From Desulfovibrio sp. (GTDB lineage Bacteria; Desulfobacterota; Desulfovibrionia; Desulfovibrionales; Desulfovibrionaceae), in assembly GCA_017528345.1 (NCBI GenBank), contig JAFXOX010000014.1, positions 1 to 64,000 of the forward strand: DNA of 64,000 nt, in the 5' to 3' direction. The position numbers were made by a program, and so were the translations under genes. Shown piece after piece: positions 1 through 9,830 of the stretch. Position 1 is the stretch's first letter, and every line of letters starts with the position of its first letter. The notes beneath the pieces are model-generated. The model worked only from the letters and a program-made list of their open reading frames with translations. It ran no database searches and had not been told where the DNA came from.

Positions 1-434
1 CAAATGTTATGAAGAAGTTTACGTTTTCAACGAACTGCTCAAGAACATATAAGAATATTTCAGATAGACCATTAATACCTTTGCTTGGATAGTTACGTTA
101 TTTCATATATTTGTATATTTTAAAAAGCTATATCTTTACAAACAATATTCGATGAATTTGGCTTATTCTCCATTGTAATAAAAAAATTATCGATATAAGT
201 TACTTTGTTTTAGTTGAAATTAATTGCTAATAGCAGTAAAACTTGTCAAAAAATCAATTAGCAGATTTTTTGACGGAAAAAGGTTTCAAAATGCTATAGT
301 GACAAAGTCTAAAATTTTTTTGACTTTTTTCTTATCAACACTTTTCACCAAAAGAGCCTTAAAAATAGTGTTCGTTTTAGTTGATCTCTAGCAATTCTAT
401 CGATTATTCTACTACTATACAAAGAAGGTTTGGC
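1..434. other. AT-rich intergenic region upstream of thyX
   Basis: No coding region, tRNA or clear repeat is visible. The stretch is very AT-rich, like the island that follows. A Shine-Dalgarno-like aaagaagg at 421-428 serves thyX. The island boundary probably lies outside the window. Confidence 0.5.
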
Positions 435-1097
435 ATGAAAGTTGTATCTCCGTCTGTAGAAATTATCGTAATGGATGATGGCCCAACCATACTTAAAAGG
501 ATCGAATCAGCTGGGAGGACATGCTACAAATCTGAAAATAAAATAACGGATGCTTCTGCACCAGCGTTTGTTTCCAAAATTTTGCGAACAGGGCATCACA
601 GCGTCATTGAACACGCATCATGCACTGCTCGTATTATATGCGACAGAGGGGTCACACATGAAATTGTTCGTCACCGCCTTGCCTCATATAGTCAAGAAAG
701 CACTCGTTACGCAAATTATTCTGATGCTAAGTTTGGAAAAGAAATAACAGTAATACGACCTTGCTTTTGGAGCGATGATTCTCCTGCATATGCAATTTGG
801 TACGAATCTATGCTTCAAGCTGAGCGAGCCTATCTCGCCCTTATTAATCAAGGTGCATCAGCACAACAAGCTCGTAGTGTCCTTCCCAATAGCCTAAAAA
901 CAGAAATTGTTATCACATGTAACTTGCGGGAATGGAGGCATATTTTTGAACTCAGATGTGATTCTAGCGCTCATCCGCAAATGCGGGAGATTATGCTCCC
1001 GCTACTGGCAGATATGCATGCCAGGGCAGCAGAATTATTTGCTGATTTATATGACAAATTTAAAGACGACATAACTTCCCAATCGTGGAAGAGGTAA
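435..1097 (+). CDS. thyX: Flavin-dependent thymidylate synthase ThyX
   Basis: It makes dTMP from dUMP using methylene-tetrahydrofolate and FAD, the alternative to ThyA. The 220-residue product carries the ThyX signature RHRxxxxxxxS at residues 79-89 (RHRLASYSQES), followed by TRYANYS. A longer frame opens at a TTG at 381, but the ATG at 435 is preferred: aaagaagg lies about 6 bases upstream and the ThyX domain begins there. It lies 21 bases before the C5 methyltransferase in the same AT-rich segment. It may be the cell's only thymidylate synthase or may have arrived with the island; the sequence does not decide. The family call is secure. Confidence 0.93.
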   Translation: MKVVSPSVEIIVMDDGPTILKRIESAGRTCYKSENKITDASAPAFVSKILRTGHHSVIEHASCTARIICDRGVTHEIVRHRLASYSQESTRYANYSDAKFGKEITVIRPCFWSDDSPAYAIWYESMLQAERAYLALINQGASAQQARSVLPNSLKTEIVITCNLREWRHIFELRCDSSAHPQMREIMLPLLADMHARAAELFADLYDKFKDDITSQSWKR

Positions 1098-1118
1098 GCT
1101 TTACTCGACGAGCCAGCA

Positions 1119-2153
1119 ATGATAGCAATCGATTTATTCTCTGGCGCTGGGGGTATGTCACTAGGCGCAGTACATGCAGGAGTCGAAATTCTTACGGCGG
1201 TAGAAAAAGATACTCAAGCATGCGCCACGTTCAAGCACAATTTTCCTAGAGTCAATTTATTTGAAGACGATATTCGTAATTTTACTCCTCCCTCCTTGCC
1301 TTCATCTGAAAGTGTTGTTTTTGGTGGGCCACCTTGTCAAGGATTTTCGACATCAAATCAAAGAACAAGGAATAAACAAAATCCAGATAATTGGATGTTC
1401 AAAGAATTCTTTCGTGTTGTAGAGCAGACTGAGCCAGAGTGGGTAGTATTTGAAAATGTCAGAGGCTTGCTTGAAACAGAAAAAGGTTTCTTTTGGGATT
1501 TGATCATCAATCAACTTAATATATTGGGATATGTAACATCTTTTGCTGCGCTGAATTCAGCATTTTTTGGAATTCCTCAAGTGAGGAATAGGCTGTTTAT
1601 TGTAGGTAATAGAAAGGGTAGAAAATTTATATTTCCTACAGCTAATTATGAACAAGTAACTGTGGCAGAAGCTATTTCTGACTTGCCAGACATTGACAAT
1701 GGCGCTTCAACTTCTTGGCTTCCCTACGCACATGTGGCAACATCAAAATATGCAGAGATGTTAAGGGGTAACCTCAAGGGATGTGCTAACAACATAGCAA
1801 CGAATAGTTCTGCACATATTGTTGAACGCTACAAGCATGTACCACAAGGCGGTAACTGGGAGGATATACCTATCGCTCTTATGCAAAATTACAAAGACAG
1901 AACGCGATGCCACACCGGAATTTATCATCGTTTAAGGTCAGATGCTCCATCGGTTGTATTAGGCAATTTTCGTAAAAATATGCTTATTCACCCCGAAAAA
2001 GATCGTGGTTTGTCTGTGAGGGAGGTCGCACGATTACAGTCTTTTCCAGACAGTTTTGAATTTTGCGGAAGTATTGGCTTTCAGCAGCAACAAGTTGGGA
2101 ACGCTGTCCCTCCAAAGCTCGCAGAAGAAATTTTTAGACAACTTCAACAATAG
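1119..2153 (+). CDS. DNA (cytosine-5-) methyltransferase
   Basis: It transfers a methyl group from SAM to C5 of cytosine in DNA. The 344-residue protein has the expected motif order: motif I FSGAGG at residues 7-12, motif IV GGPPCQGFS at 69-77 with catalytic Cys73, motif VI FENVRG, motif VIII QVRNRLFIVG and motif X QVGNAVPP near the C-terminus. Length is normal for a Dcm-type enzyme, so it should be active. No restriction endonuclease is recognisable beside it. The next gene, an ORC-like ATPase, starts 9 bases after its stop, which suggests one transcript. The target-recognition region (roughly residues 190-270) gives no specificity by eye. Confidence 0.92.
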   Translation: MIAIDLFSGAGGMSLGAVHAGVEILTAVEKDTQACATFKHNFPRVNLFEDDIRNFTPPSLPSSESVVFGGPPCQGFSTSNQRTRNKQNPDNWMFKEFFRVVEQTEPEWVVFENVRGLLETEKGFFWDLIINQLNILGYVTSFAALNSAFFGIPQVRNRLFIVGNRKGRKFIFPTANYEQVTVAEAISDLPDIDNGASTSWLPYAHVATSKYAEMLRGNLKGCANNIATNSSAHIVERYKHVPQGGNWEDIPIALMQNYKDRTRCHTGIYHRLRSDAPSVVLGNFRKNMLIHPEKDRGLSVREVARLQSFPDSFEFCGSIGFQQQQVGNAVPPKLAEEIFRQLQQ

Positions 2154-2162
2154 ATTGGGCAC

Positions 2163-3902
2163 ATGAGATATAATCCATTTGCTTATGAAGCAGCAACTTC
2201 TCTACAACCATCAGATATTGTTCAGATTTATATTGAAGATTTTAATTTTTCACGCTTTATAGACTCTACAAAAAACATATTTTTAATTGGTGAACGTGGT
2301 ACTGGAAAGTCAATGGCCCTGCGCTATAATTCATTACCCGTCCAAGTTGAAAAAAATGGATGCATGCCAAAAAATAAAATTCTTAGTATTTATATTCCTT
2401 GCCATACAATGTTGATACAATCAAAAGAGCATGAGATTCTTGATGAAGTGCATGCATCTATTGTAAGTGAACATTTTTTAGTTATTTCAATAATGTACAA
2501 CTTGGTATCATCCCTAAAAGTCATAGGCAATATATTTAATAATGTAGACAAAAATAATATCATTGATGATTTAAATTACATTCTAAATTTTGATATTTCA
2601 AAAAAATATGGAGTGATTGACGGTATATGTAAATATTTGCAGAGAACGCTTTCTACGACAAAAATGAACTTGCTTGAGTCTGTGTCAAATGAACGTGCAA
2701 CACAGCTATTTCCCAGTATGCTGTCATTTGCCGGACATGCTGTTCCATTGATGGAACAACTCACTAAAATTCCAGAATTAAATGGCTGTCATTTTTCTTT
2801 AATGCTTGATGATGAACAACACCTCAATCAATATCAAGTAAAAAAAGTTAACTCATGGATAGCTCATCGAGATCATTCTCTATTTAGTTTTAAGATTGCT
2901 ACAACAAAAATCGATAAGCCTTCATATATTACGGATGGTGGTGGTTATATAGTTGAAGGTCATGATTTTACATCTATAGATATGGAACAGGATTACTATA
3001 ATCAAAACTCAAACTTTGGTAAACTAGCATTTGACATAATAACAAGAAGGATTCATAAACTATCCGGATTAAAAGATATAGATGCAAAAAAATATTTTCC
3101 TGAGAATGAAAATTTTACTCGTGACATAGAAGAAGCAAGAAAAGAAGTTCGAGCTATAGCGGAGAGCAAGTTTCCAGATGGTCCAGTAAAATCTATTAAT
3201 GATTATATATACAAATATACAAGAGCCTATTATTTTCGCAAAAGATCCAGCAAAGCCAATAGACCTCCTTATTCAGGATTTGAGACAATAGTCCAAATAT
3301 CTACTGGTGTTGTGCGAAACCTTCTTGAGCCTTGTTTTTGGATGTATGATTCTGCTTTATCTGAAACGAAAGAGTCTGAAAAAGGGGCTGTAATTTCCCA
3401 TATTCCTGCAAAAATACAAACAGAAATAATTTTGGACCAGAGCCTAAAAAAGTGGCAATGGCTTCGCGATGGGCTAGATAAGGTTGATGCTAACTGCACG
3501 CACGAGCAGGCAGCGCAAATATATTGCTTAATTGATAATGTCTGTCTTTTATTTAGAAAAAGACTACTTGAAGATATTTCAGAACCACGAGCTGTTATGT
3601 TTAGCATTTCAAATAAAGACAGTGATTGTTATGAATATATCATTGGGCTAATAAATATAGCACGGAGATCACAGTATATATATGAACGCCTTGGAAATTC
3701 TAAAGATGATGGAAGAGAAGAACCGTACTATATTATTAATAAAATATTACTCCCAGCACGTGGCCTAGACCCTGTTGGGCAACATGCCAGAGTATCTATA
3801 ACCGCGCAAAGATTATACGATGCTGCTGTCTTTAACAAACCTATATCTATGGGAACCAAGGATTTTCGTGATGGTACAAGCCTCCTCGACTTCTTCAAAT
3901 AG
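2163..3902 (+). CDS. ORC/CDC6-family AAA ATPase-like protein
   Basis: A 579-residue P-loop ATPase. The N-terminus (NPFAYEAATSLQPSDIV) followed by Walker A GERGTGKS at residues 43-50 is the arrangement I know from bacterial proteins annotated as ORC-CDC6 family AAA ATPase. A Walker B-like LMLDDEQ lies at 213-219. The C-terminal half is helical and unassigned. Members of this group often sit with partner genes in accessory loci thought to act in defence; that role is inference here. The gene is between a C5 methyltransferase and a multidomain protein whose start overlaps its end by 32 bases, so a joint complex is plausible. Codon use is strongly AT-biased compared with genes after 6987. Confidence 0.7.
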   Translation: MRYNPFAYEAATSLQPSDIVQIYIEDFNFSRFIDSTKNIFLIGERGTGKSMALRYNSLPVQVEKNGCMPKNKILSIYIPCHTMLIQSKEHEILDEVHASIVSEHFLVISIMYNLVSSLKVIGNIFNNVDKNNIIDDLNYILNFDISKKYGVIDGICKYLQRTLSTTKMNLLESVSNERATQLFPSMLSFAGHAVPLMEQLTKIPELNGCHFSLMLDDEQHLNQYQVKKVNSWIAHRDHSLFSFKIATTKIDKPSYITDGGGYIVEGHDFTSIDMEQDYYNQNSNFGKLAFDIITRRIHKLSGLKDIDAKKYFPENENFTRDIEEARKEVRAIAESKFPDGPVKSINDYIYKYTRAYYFRKRSSKANRPPYSGFETIVQISTGVVRNLLEPCFWMYDSALSETKESEKGAVISHIPAKIQTEIILDQSLKKWQWLRDGLDKVDANCTHEQAAQIYCLIDNVCLLFRKRLLEDISEPRAVMFSISNKDSDCYEYIIGLINIARRSQYIYERLGNSKDDGREEPYYIINKILLPARGLDPVGQHARVSITAQRLYDAAVFNKPISMGTKDFRDGTSLLDFFK

Positions 3903-6300
3903 TACCCTTGTAACGTTCCTTGGCTTTGAAGAGCGTTATGCCTTTGGTTTGATGCGGACAGTTTTAGCATCAAAACCTAATAGTATAATTCTATTTTGTG
4001 TAAAAGATCAAAATAGGACATTGACAGATAAGAATCTGAAATTAACGGAGAAAATTACTGCTTCTTACGGTATCAATTTGGATAAGATTGAAATTGGGAG
4101 TGATTATGGAGAAGCCTTTTCGTCAATAAAGTTGGCCATAGAGACTATTGACGTCAGATTATGCAAGTGTATTTTTGACATCACTACTGTCCCAAGAATA
4201 TATATTTTCCCAATTATTCGCACCCTTGAGAAGCATCTCGGTTCTTTTTATTATATATACAATGATCCCGCATCTTATGATGATGCGCCATTCTTAAAAG
4301 AATTCACAACCCCATCGCCTATAATTGGAGCATCAGGAATACCAGACCTTGATAAAAAACTATGTTCAATAATAATAACTGGATATGATGTTGGTATTAC
4401 TAGGCGCATCATTGACTCATCAGATGCATACTTGTTTTATCTAGGTATACAAAAGGGAGAGAAGCTAGATAACCTCTATAGGAACATGAAACCTCATTTA
4501 GAAATTCTTAAACATTATCGTAATATCAAAATTTTTGAAATTGATTCGTTTTCAACTGATAATGGATTCAATGAAATTGAAAGTGTAATCAAAAGCATTT
4601 CTAATAAATATAATATTGAGATATATTCTTTAGGTCCAAAGCTTTCATATATATCGTTATACAAGATAAGCAAAAAATATCCTGAAGTATGTATCAATGA
4701 CATCCATACAGAAAAAGTCAGCTCTCCTTATTCTATTGGTATAGGTGTAGAGACAAAAAATATTTATAATACAATTGAATTATCTTCTTTTGTTTATGAA
4801 TGGCTCCCAGGAAAAGCAATTCCTTCATCATTATTACAGGAATGCTCTGAACTTTTCTCTGAACACTATGGTCTTTGGGGTGATTCTGGTCCAAACCCTG
4901 GTAATCATGTAAAGATGTCTTCAGAAAGACTTAGGAACTATATTAATGTAAATAATAGCTGGATTGCTTTTGCTAAAGACGAAACTAGATTAATTGCGTA
5001 TGCTTTTTGTCAACGTTTTGAGACAGCACATGGAAATATTTCTTTAATTACTCAGCTTGTGGTTCATACTGACTATAGAAGGCAAGGCATTGCTACACGA
5101 ATATTAAACTCCATCTGGGGTTTTTCTGATCATTTTGCTTGGGGTTTAGCGACCGCAAGTCCTTTTGCTGTTCGTGCCCTAGAAAAAGCGACCAGACGGC
5201 GGGTCTTTCCTCATAAGATTAAAGCTCATTTGAGTTTGCTTGAGGATATAGCTCAGCAGGTATTTTATTACTCTGGGAGAAAAATTACAGTTACTTCAGA
5301 TAATTCCACTATTAATACAGAATTTTTTGTTGATCATAGCTCTTTAGAAGGCGATATTGCTAAGATTTCTATTAATTCTGATTGGCATTTATCGACTTTA
5401 GGGGAGGGCGAAGAATGGTTGGCGATGACATTCAGGGAACAAGATCAATTTGGATTATCTCATGCCGATATGCGGGCTCTTTTTTCAAGCTCTGATGCAA
5501 CCGTTGTTCAAGCATATCAGCGCATGACGATGACAGATGATCACCGTTGGGCTAGCGCGACCTCCTCTGAAGTGGATTTTATCATTGAAGAGTTTGGATT
5601 AAATCCCGGCGAAGAAATACTTGATATCGGATGTGGGCGTGGCCGTCACAGCATTGAGCTTGCAAAACGCGGATTCCATGTAACTTGTGTTGATTTTATT
5701 AAATCTAATATTGATTTCATCAATGATCAAATAGCCATTCAAAATCTTAAAAATATTATACCAATTTGTGGTGATTGTCGTACACTGAAACTTGAAAAGC
5801 GGTTTCATTACATAATATGCCTATATGATGTAATAGGTTCATTTGCAAATGACACCGAAAATGGATATATAGTAAACACTATTGCTAACCACCTTGAGCA
5901 GGATGGTAAAGTATTGATTTCTGTTATGAATCTTGAACTTTCAAAAAGTATTGCAAAAAACAAAACATCTGTTTTTAACAACCTTGATGTTTTGTTCGGT
6001 CTGCCTCCGAGCAATACTATGGAGAAAACTGGAGATATATTCAATCCAGATTTTTATTTATTTGATGATGAAGATATTACATTTTATAGAAAAGAGAAAT
6101 TTGAAGTTGGATCAGGTTTGCCTTGTGAACTTATTGTTAGAGATAAACGATATAATAAAGATTCGATTGAAAAAATGTGTACAAACAACTCCATATGTAA
6201 AAATTGGAGTAGATATGTAGCTATTAAGGATTGGAATACAGAAATAGATGCTCTTGATAATAGAGCAAAGGAACTTTTATTCTGTGGTACAAAAGAATAG
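3871..6300 (+). CDS. Multidomain protein: N-terminal sensor-like region, GNAT domain, SAM methyltransferase
   Basis: A protein of about 809 residues if it starts at the ATG at 3871 (aagga 8 bases upstream); an earlier ATG at 3820 lies deeper inside the ATPase gene. Region 1 (about 10-290) is alpha/beta-like with FLGFEERY at 16-23 and FDITTVPR at 102-109; I do not recognise its function. Region 2 (about 300-460) is a GNAT acyltransferase with the acetyl-CoA loop RRQGIA at 403-408. Region 3 (about 545-809) is a class I methyltransferase with motif I LDIGCGRGRH at 584-593. The gene overlaps the ATPase by 32 bases, implying coupled expression. The substrate is unknown. Fusing two group-transfer domains to a putative sensor is unusual. 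Confidence 0.72.
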   Translation: MVQASSTSSNSTLVTFLGFEERYAFGLMRTVLASKPNSIILFCVKDQNRTLTDKNLKLTEKITASYGINLDKIEIGSDYGEAFSSIKLAIETIDVRLCKCIFDITTVPRIYIFPIIRTLEKHLGSFYYIYNDPASYDDAPFLKEFTTPSPIIGASGIPDLDKKLCSIIITGYDVGITRRIIDSSDAYLFYLGIQKGEKLDNLYRNMKPHLEILKHYRNIKIFEIDSFSTDNGFNEIESVIKSISNKYNIEIYSLGPKLSYISLYKISKKYPEVCINDIHTEKVSSPYSIGIGVETKNIYNTIELSSFVYEWLPGKAIPSSLLQECSELFSEHYGLWGDSGPNPGNHVKMSSERLRNYINVNNSWIAFAKDETRLIAYAFCQRFETAHGNISLITQLVVHTDYRRQGIATRILNSIWGFSDHFAWGLATASPFAVRALEKATRRRVFPHKIKAHLSLLEDIAQQVFYYSGRKITVTSDNSTINTEFFVDHSSLEGDIAKISINSDWHLSTLGEGEEWLAMTFREQDQFGLSHADMRALFSSSDATVVQAYQRMTMTDDHRWASATSSEVDFIIEEFGLNPGEEILDIGCGRGRHSIELAKRGFHVTCVDFIKSNIDFINDQIAIQNLKNIIPICGDCRTLKLEKRFHYIICLYDVIGSFANDTENGYIVNTIANHLEQDGKVLISVMNLELSKSIAKNKTSVFNNLDVLFGLPPSNTMEKTGDIFNPDFYLFDDEDITFYRKEKFEVGSGLPCELIVRDKRYNKDSIEKMCTNNSICKNWSRYVAIKDWNTEIDALDNRAKELLFCGTKE

Positions 6301-6801
6301 TCTCAATTTCCTTGTGTTTTGTTAGCTACTAGGGCCCATTTTTTCATAATACTTAGAATATGCGTATTTTTGACTCTAATGGTTTGAGATATTGATCTTG
6401 ACTATTAATCCAGAAAGTATTTAATGCACGTGTAAATCGCAATCCTACATAGCATCTGGCCTACTTTCTGGAACTATCACCGCAGACGCCAATAGCGCTG
6501 CAGATTTGCTTTTCCATAGCGTTGTGCAGGTACTTTCCAACACTGATGAAGTCGTTGCGAATCATATCTCTGTCTGATCTGGACATGAGACTTGCCTGTA
6601 ATGAACGAAGTCGTTCTGCCGCCTCATTTTGTCTTGGCGCTATGGAGAGTAGTGACCCGAAAGATTGCAAGAAAAGCTTAGGTAAGTCGGCTATTGCCGC
6701 CTTCGAAGGAGTGTATCCGACGAATACTTTTACGCTGCAAGCAAAAAAACTCAAGATGGCTTAGGGAATAAAAAGATCCAAACCAAATTTAGGGCGAGAT
6801 A

Positions 6802-6915
6802 CTATAGTAAACGACGTAAATAATTTGACTTGATCATACAGAGAAGGTGCCTTCGGCCTTTAGTACAGCCATACTTTTTCGGTGCAAGTACAAAAATTTC
6901 TGGCGTTTACTATAG
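6802..6915. repeat. 114-bp element bounded by 12-bp perfect inverted repeats
   Basis: The left end ctatagtaaacg (6802-6813) and right end cgtttactatag (6904-6915) are exact reverse complements. The interior is non-coding and contains a GC-rich gaaggtgccttcggccttt segment. Size and termini resemble a miniature inverted-repeat element or an excision scar. No target-site duplication is evident. It sits exactly where the AT-rich island ends. Confidence 0.5.
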
Positions 6916-6958
6916 AAAGAGCGGAAAAGGTCATCCCTTTCCCGCTCTTTCTTTTATT
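6916..6958 (+). terminator. Rho-independent terminator
   Basis: Arms 6916-6930 and 6936-6950 pair over 15 bases with one mismatch around the loop tcatc. They are followed on the plus strand by a T-rich run (tttcttttattt). The minus-strand side lacks a T tract, so it should stop transcripts from the left. Confidence 0.7.
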
Positions 6959-6986
6959 TGCGAAATCTCTTCGCAGTTATTTCCTG

Positions 6987-9429
6987 TTACGCCTCAGGCA
7001 CAAAGGCCTCATCGCCTGTAACAGTCGGAAGACCTACCGTTGAAACAGCGCTTGCGGTGACGGTGAAATTATCCACGTCAGCTCCGCCGTTGGCGTTTTG
7101 ATCGGTGACGGTGAGGGTTCCGGGGGTTGTTGTGCCATTCCATATGGGATTGGTCCAGGCATTTGTGGAACCAAGATCCACAGTTCCCCTGATCACATAG
7201 CCAACTTCAGGATCTTCAACCACAGCGCCTGCTCCCTTGCCGGAGAGGGCATTGGCAAAGGCTGAAGAAATCTCACTGACGGAAAGCCCTGTGTCACCCA
7301 CAAGGGACGTGAGCGTAAGGCCGGCAAGCGTGTAGCTTTGGCCAAGAAGCAGGGGATCAGTAAAGACAATGGTATTGACTTCCTGCTGGCCAAGGGCTCC
7401 GGGCACAGTTTCAACGGCCTCAACGTCAGCCAGAGCTGCCACGGCAATTTCGGTATTTCCTGTAACCGTTATGCCAGGATCAATGAGTTTATCAGTAGTC
7501 TCTGCCGTGACGGTCAGAGCCTTGCTCTCGGCATCTTTTCCAAAGGTTGCCGTTCCCCGTTCTTCGGGAAGCGTTGCTTCAACCTTGGTGCCGATATAGG
7601 TAGCTGTTGTTGCAGCATCCCCATTGAGAATGGCAAGGAATGCATCTGTCACATTTTCGGCAGTCATATTGCCTTTCGCGGTGATTGTCACCCCATTAAA
7701 GGTCTGGGACTGGCCAAGAGTGAGGCCGCCTGTAAAAGCGATTGTGGCTGTCGCCTCATTGGAAGATCCGTCACCGTCTGTGAAGGTGACAGTTGCCTCA
7801 GTGGCTTTCGCAATGGTTCCAGCCACTTTTTCTGTGGGATCAATGGCGTTTCCGGCAGTATCAGCTTTAAGGATGAGCTGATTGGCATTGGCCTCTGTCC
7901 CTGCAGACCAGGTGAGATTTCCAGACCAGCCTGTAGGATTAGCATAGGTGCCGGACACAACAAGCGCATCAGATGTTGAAGGATCTGTGGCATCAGAGGC
8001 TTTGAGCTGTCCCACAAAGGCTGTGACAAGATCAGGGGCCGTAACCGCTTTAAGAGCTGTCAGCGTAATACCCGCAATCTCATAGGACTGCCCGGCGGCA
8101 AGGTCTGTAAGGGTAATGGTATCAGAAGCCTGTTGAGCAGAAACGGCTTCTGCGCCATTGAGGATACCGTCAGTATAGCCACCTGTGCTTTTGCCGGTTG
8201 CAGCAGTAGCCTCAGCTACCGCTTTAGCATCACTACCAGTTGCCGTGATACTCGGATCACTTCCAACGCCGTTTTCGGCAGCTGTTAAGGTCAAAACAGC
8301 GCCTGTTGCAGAAGCATCGGCATCACCTAAACTTCCGGTCTTTGTTTCAGATCCACTGACCGCATAGTTTGCTGTGGAAGTGGTTGTGGGATCAGTGTTT
8401 GTAAAGACTGTGGCAAAAGCCTGGGCTAACTCATCTGCTGTCATGGCCTGTTTGGCCGTGATGGTAACCCCATTGAGTTCCATGCTTTGACCAAGGTCTA
8501 AGCCATTGTCAAAGGTTATAGTAACCTTTGCCTTGGAGTCTGCAGCTCCTGCCTCAAACTCGCCAGCAATGCTCGCCGCAGCACTACCCTGGGCAGAAAT
8601 GGCCGGATCAGTCCCTGCTCCATTTTCAGCCGCAGTTAATGTGAGAATAGCGCCAGAAGCAGAAGCATCGCTATCGCCGAAGTCGTCAGTTTTTTCCTCA
8701 GATCCCGCGACACATCGTAGTTTGCCGTGGCTTCGGTTGAAGGATCGGTGTTTTTGAGGATGGTCGCAAAGGCTTCGGCAACAGCGTCTCCCGTCATGGC
8801 CTGTTTGGCCGTGATGGTGACTCCGCGTAGCGTAAAGCTATCACCCACAGCAAGCCCGTGATCGGTGAAGTCAACAGTCACCTTGGCAGGGTTACTTTCA
8901 TCTCCTGCCTGGAACTGACCTGAGATCGCTCCGCCAACAGCCTCAATGGTAGAAGCGGTATTGGCCGTAACCGTCATTGAGGTCGTCTGATTGGTAGATC
9001 CTCCGGTATCAGTGATTGTGAGGGTTGCACCGTCTGAGGAGGCATCCTTATTCGTCCAACCCTGAAGGAAGGATTCATCAAGCGTTCCGCTGATCACGTA
9101 TTCGGCGGAGTTGGTTTCAGCCTCATCTAACGCTGTGCCATTGATCTTTTTGGCAAAGAGGCTCGCTATGGTCGCAGCGGCAAGACCGTCTTTGAGAGAG
9201 GTGATGGTGATACCACCGATTTCATAGGACTGGCCATAGTTGAGATCCTGAAGGGTAAAGGCATTGCTTTCGGCAACGGCATCTTTGGCCGCAACGGCAG
9301 CGACCACATCTGCTCCCTTGACATCAGCAAGAGCCGCAACTTCGATTGGTGCATTTCCGGAAATCGTGATGCCCGGGTTACCAAGAGCTGTAAAGATTCC
9401 CGTATTCGTCAGGTGATGGTAAGCTGCAT
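6987..9429 (-). pseudogene. Frameshifted repeat-rich surface or adhesin-like protein
   Basis: Reading from ATG 9429 on the minus strand, MQLTIT is followed at once by a stop. The sense frame resumes 2 bases over (TNTGIFTALGNPGITISG) and continues to about 8705, where another 2-base offset shifts it (NYDVS to GSEEKTDD). It then runs open to 6987. Corrected, it is about 800 residues, rich in Thr, Ala, Ser and Gly, with no cysteine seen. At least six copies occur of a motif of the type GQSYEIAGITLTAL followed by a short helix (xxAFAxxL). This looks like a secreted beta-strand repeat protein, though no signal peptide is visible. Both lesions could be real decay, sequencing error or on/off switching. 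Its start lies 3 bases after the tautomerase stop, with cggag in the last codons of that gene as ribosome site. Confidence 0.6.
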
Positions 9430-9432
9430 GGT

Positions 9433-9810
9433 TTACTCCGGCTCGCGCAGAAGACCCCTTTTGCTTTCAAAGGTTCTGCCACCTGCACCAAAGCAGGGAA
9501 TATCGGTATAGTTCACAAAGATATTGTCCTTGGGAATGGCAAGAAGCGTGTGCAAAATGTTTGTGATGGCAGAGGTGAGCAGGGCATGATCCTCGTGGGT
9601 TTCATGGGCAAAGATGTGCAGTTCAAGATAGGCGAGTTTCTCACCTCTCTTTCCTCCTAAAGACAGGCGCACGTTATCTTCAACGCCAAGCAGCAGAGAG
9701 TTGGGTGAAAAACCAAGGGCCATGGCCACGGCTTCACCGAGCAGGCTTTGCAGCTTTTTCTCCTGTTCCACATCTACGGCACAACTTGTGCGACACAGAC
9801 AAAAGGGCAT
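9433..9810 (-). CDS. MIF/4-oxalocrotonate tautomerase-like protein
   Basis: A 125-residue protein starting Met-Pro; in the tautomerase superfamily the exposed N-terminal proline is the catalytic base. The body resembles MIF-type proteins, including IFVNYTDIPCFGAGGRTF near the C-terminus, which matches the MIF segment around YINYYDM. It probably tautomerises a small enol/keto acid; the physiological substrate is unknown. It ends 3 bases before the start of the frameshifted repeat gene and follows the hydrolase gene by 20 bases, so it belongs to the same minus-strand run. Confidence 0.7.
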   Translation of the reverse strand: MPFCLCRTSCAVDVEQEKKLQSLLGEAVAMALGFSPNSLLLGVEDNVRLSLGGKRGEKLAYLELHIFAHETHEDHALLTSAITNILHTLLAIPKDNIFVNYTDIPCFGAGGRTFESKRGLLREPE

Positions 9811-9830
9811 AATTGTCTCCGTATTTGGGT

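Larger units (their letters stand above)
6301..6986. other. Intergenic region between AT-rich island and backbone
   Basis: No convincing gene. Two opposed open frames (minus 6461-6754 from a TTG, plus 6522-6764) have no family resemblance or good ribosome site. The right part holds an inverted-repeat element (6802-6915) and a terminator (6916-6958). Base composition shifts here from AT-rich to moderate GC, so an island edge lies in or near this interval. Confidence 0.5.

Noticed and set aside
6461..6764. Opposed open frames of 97 (minus) and 80 (plus) residues
   Set aside because: One needs a TTG start, neither has a good ribosome site or family match, and both lie in a composition-break region.
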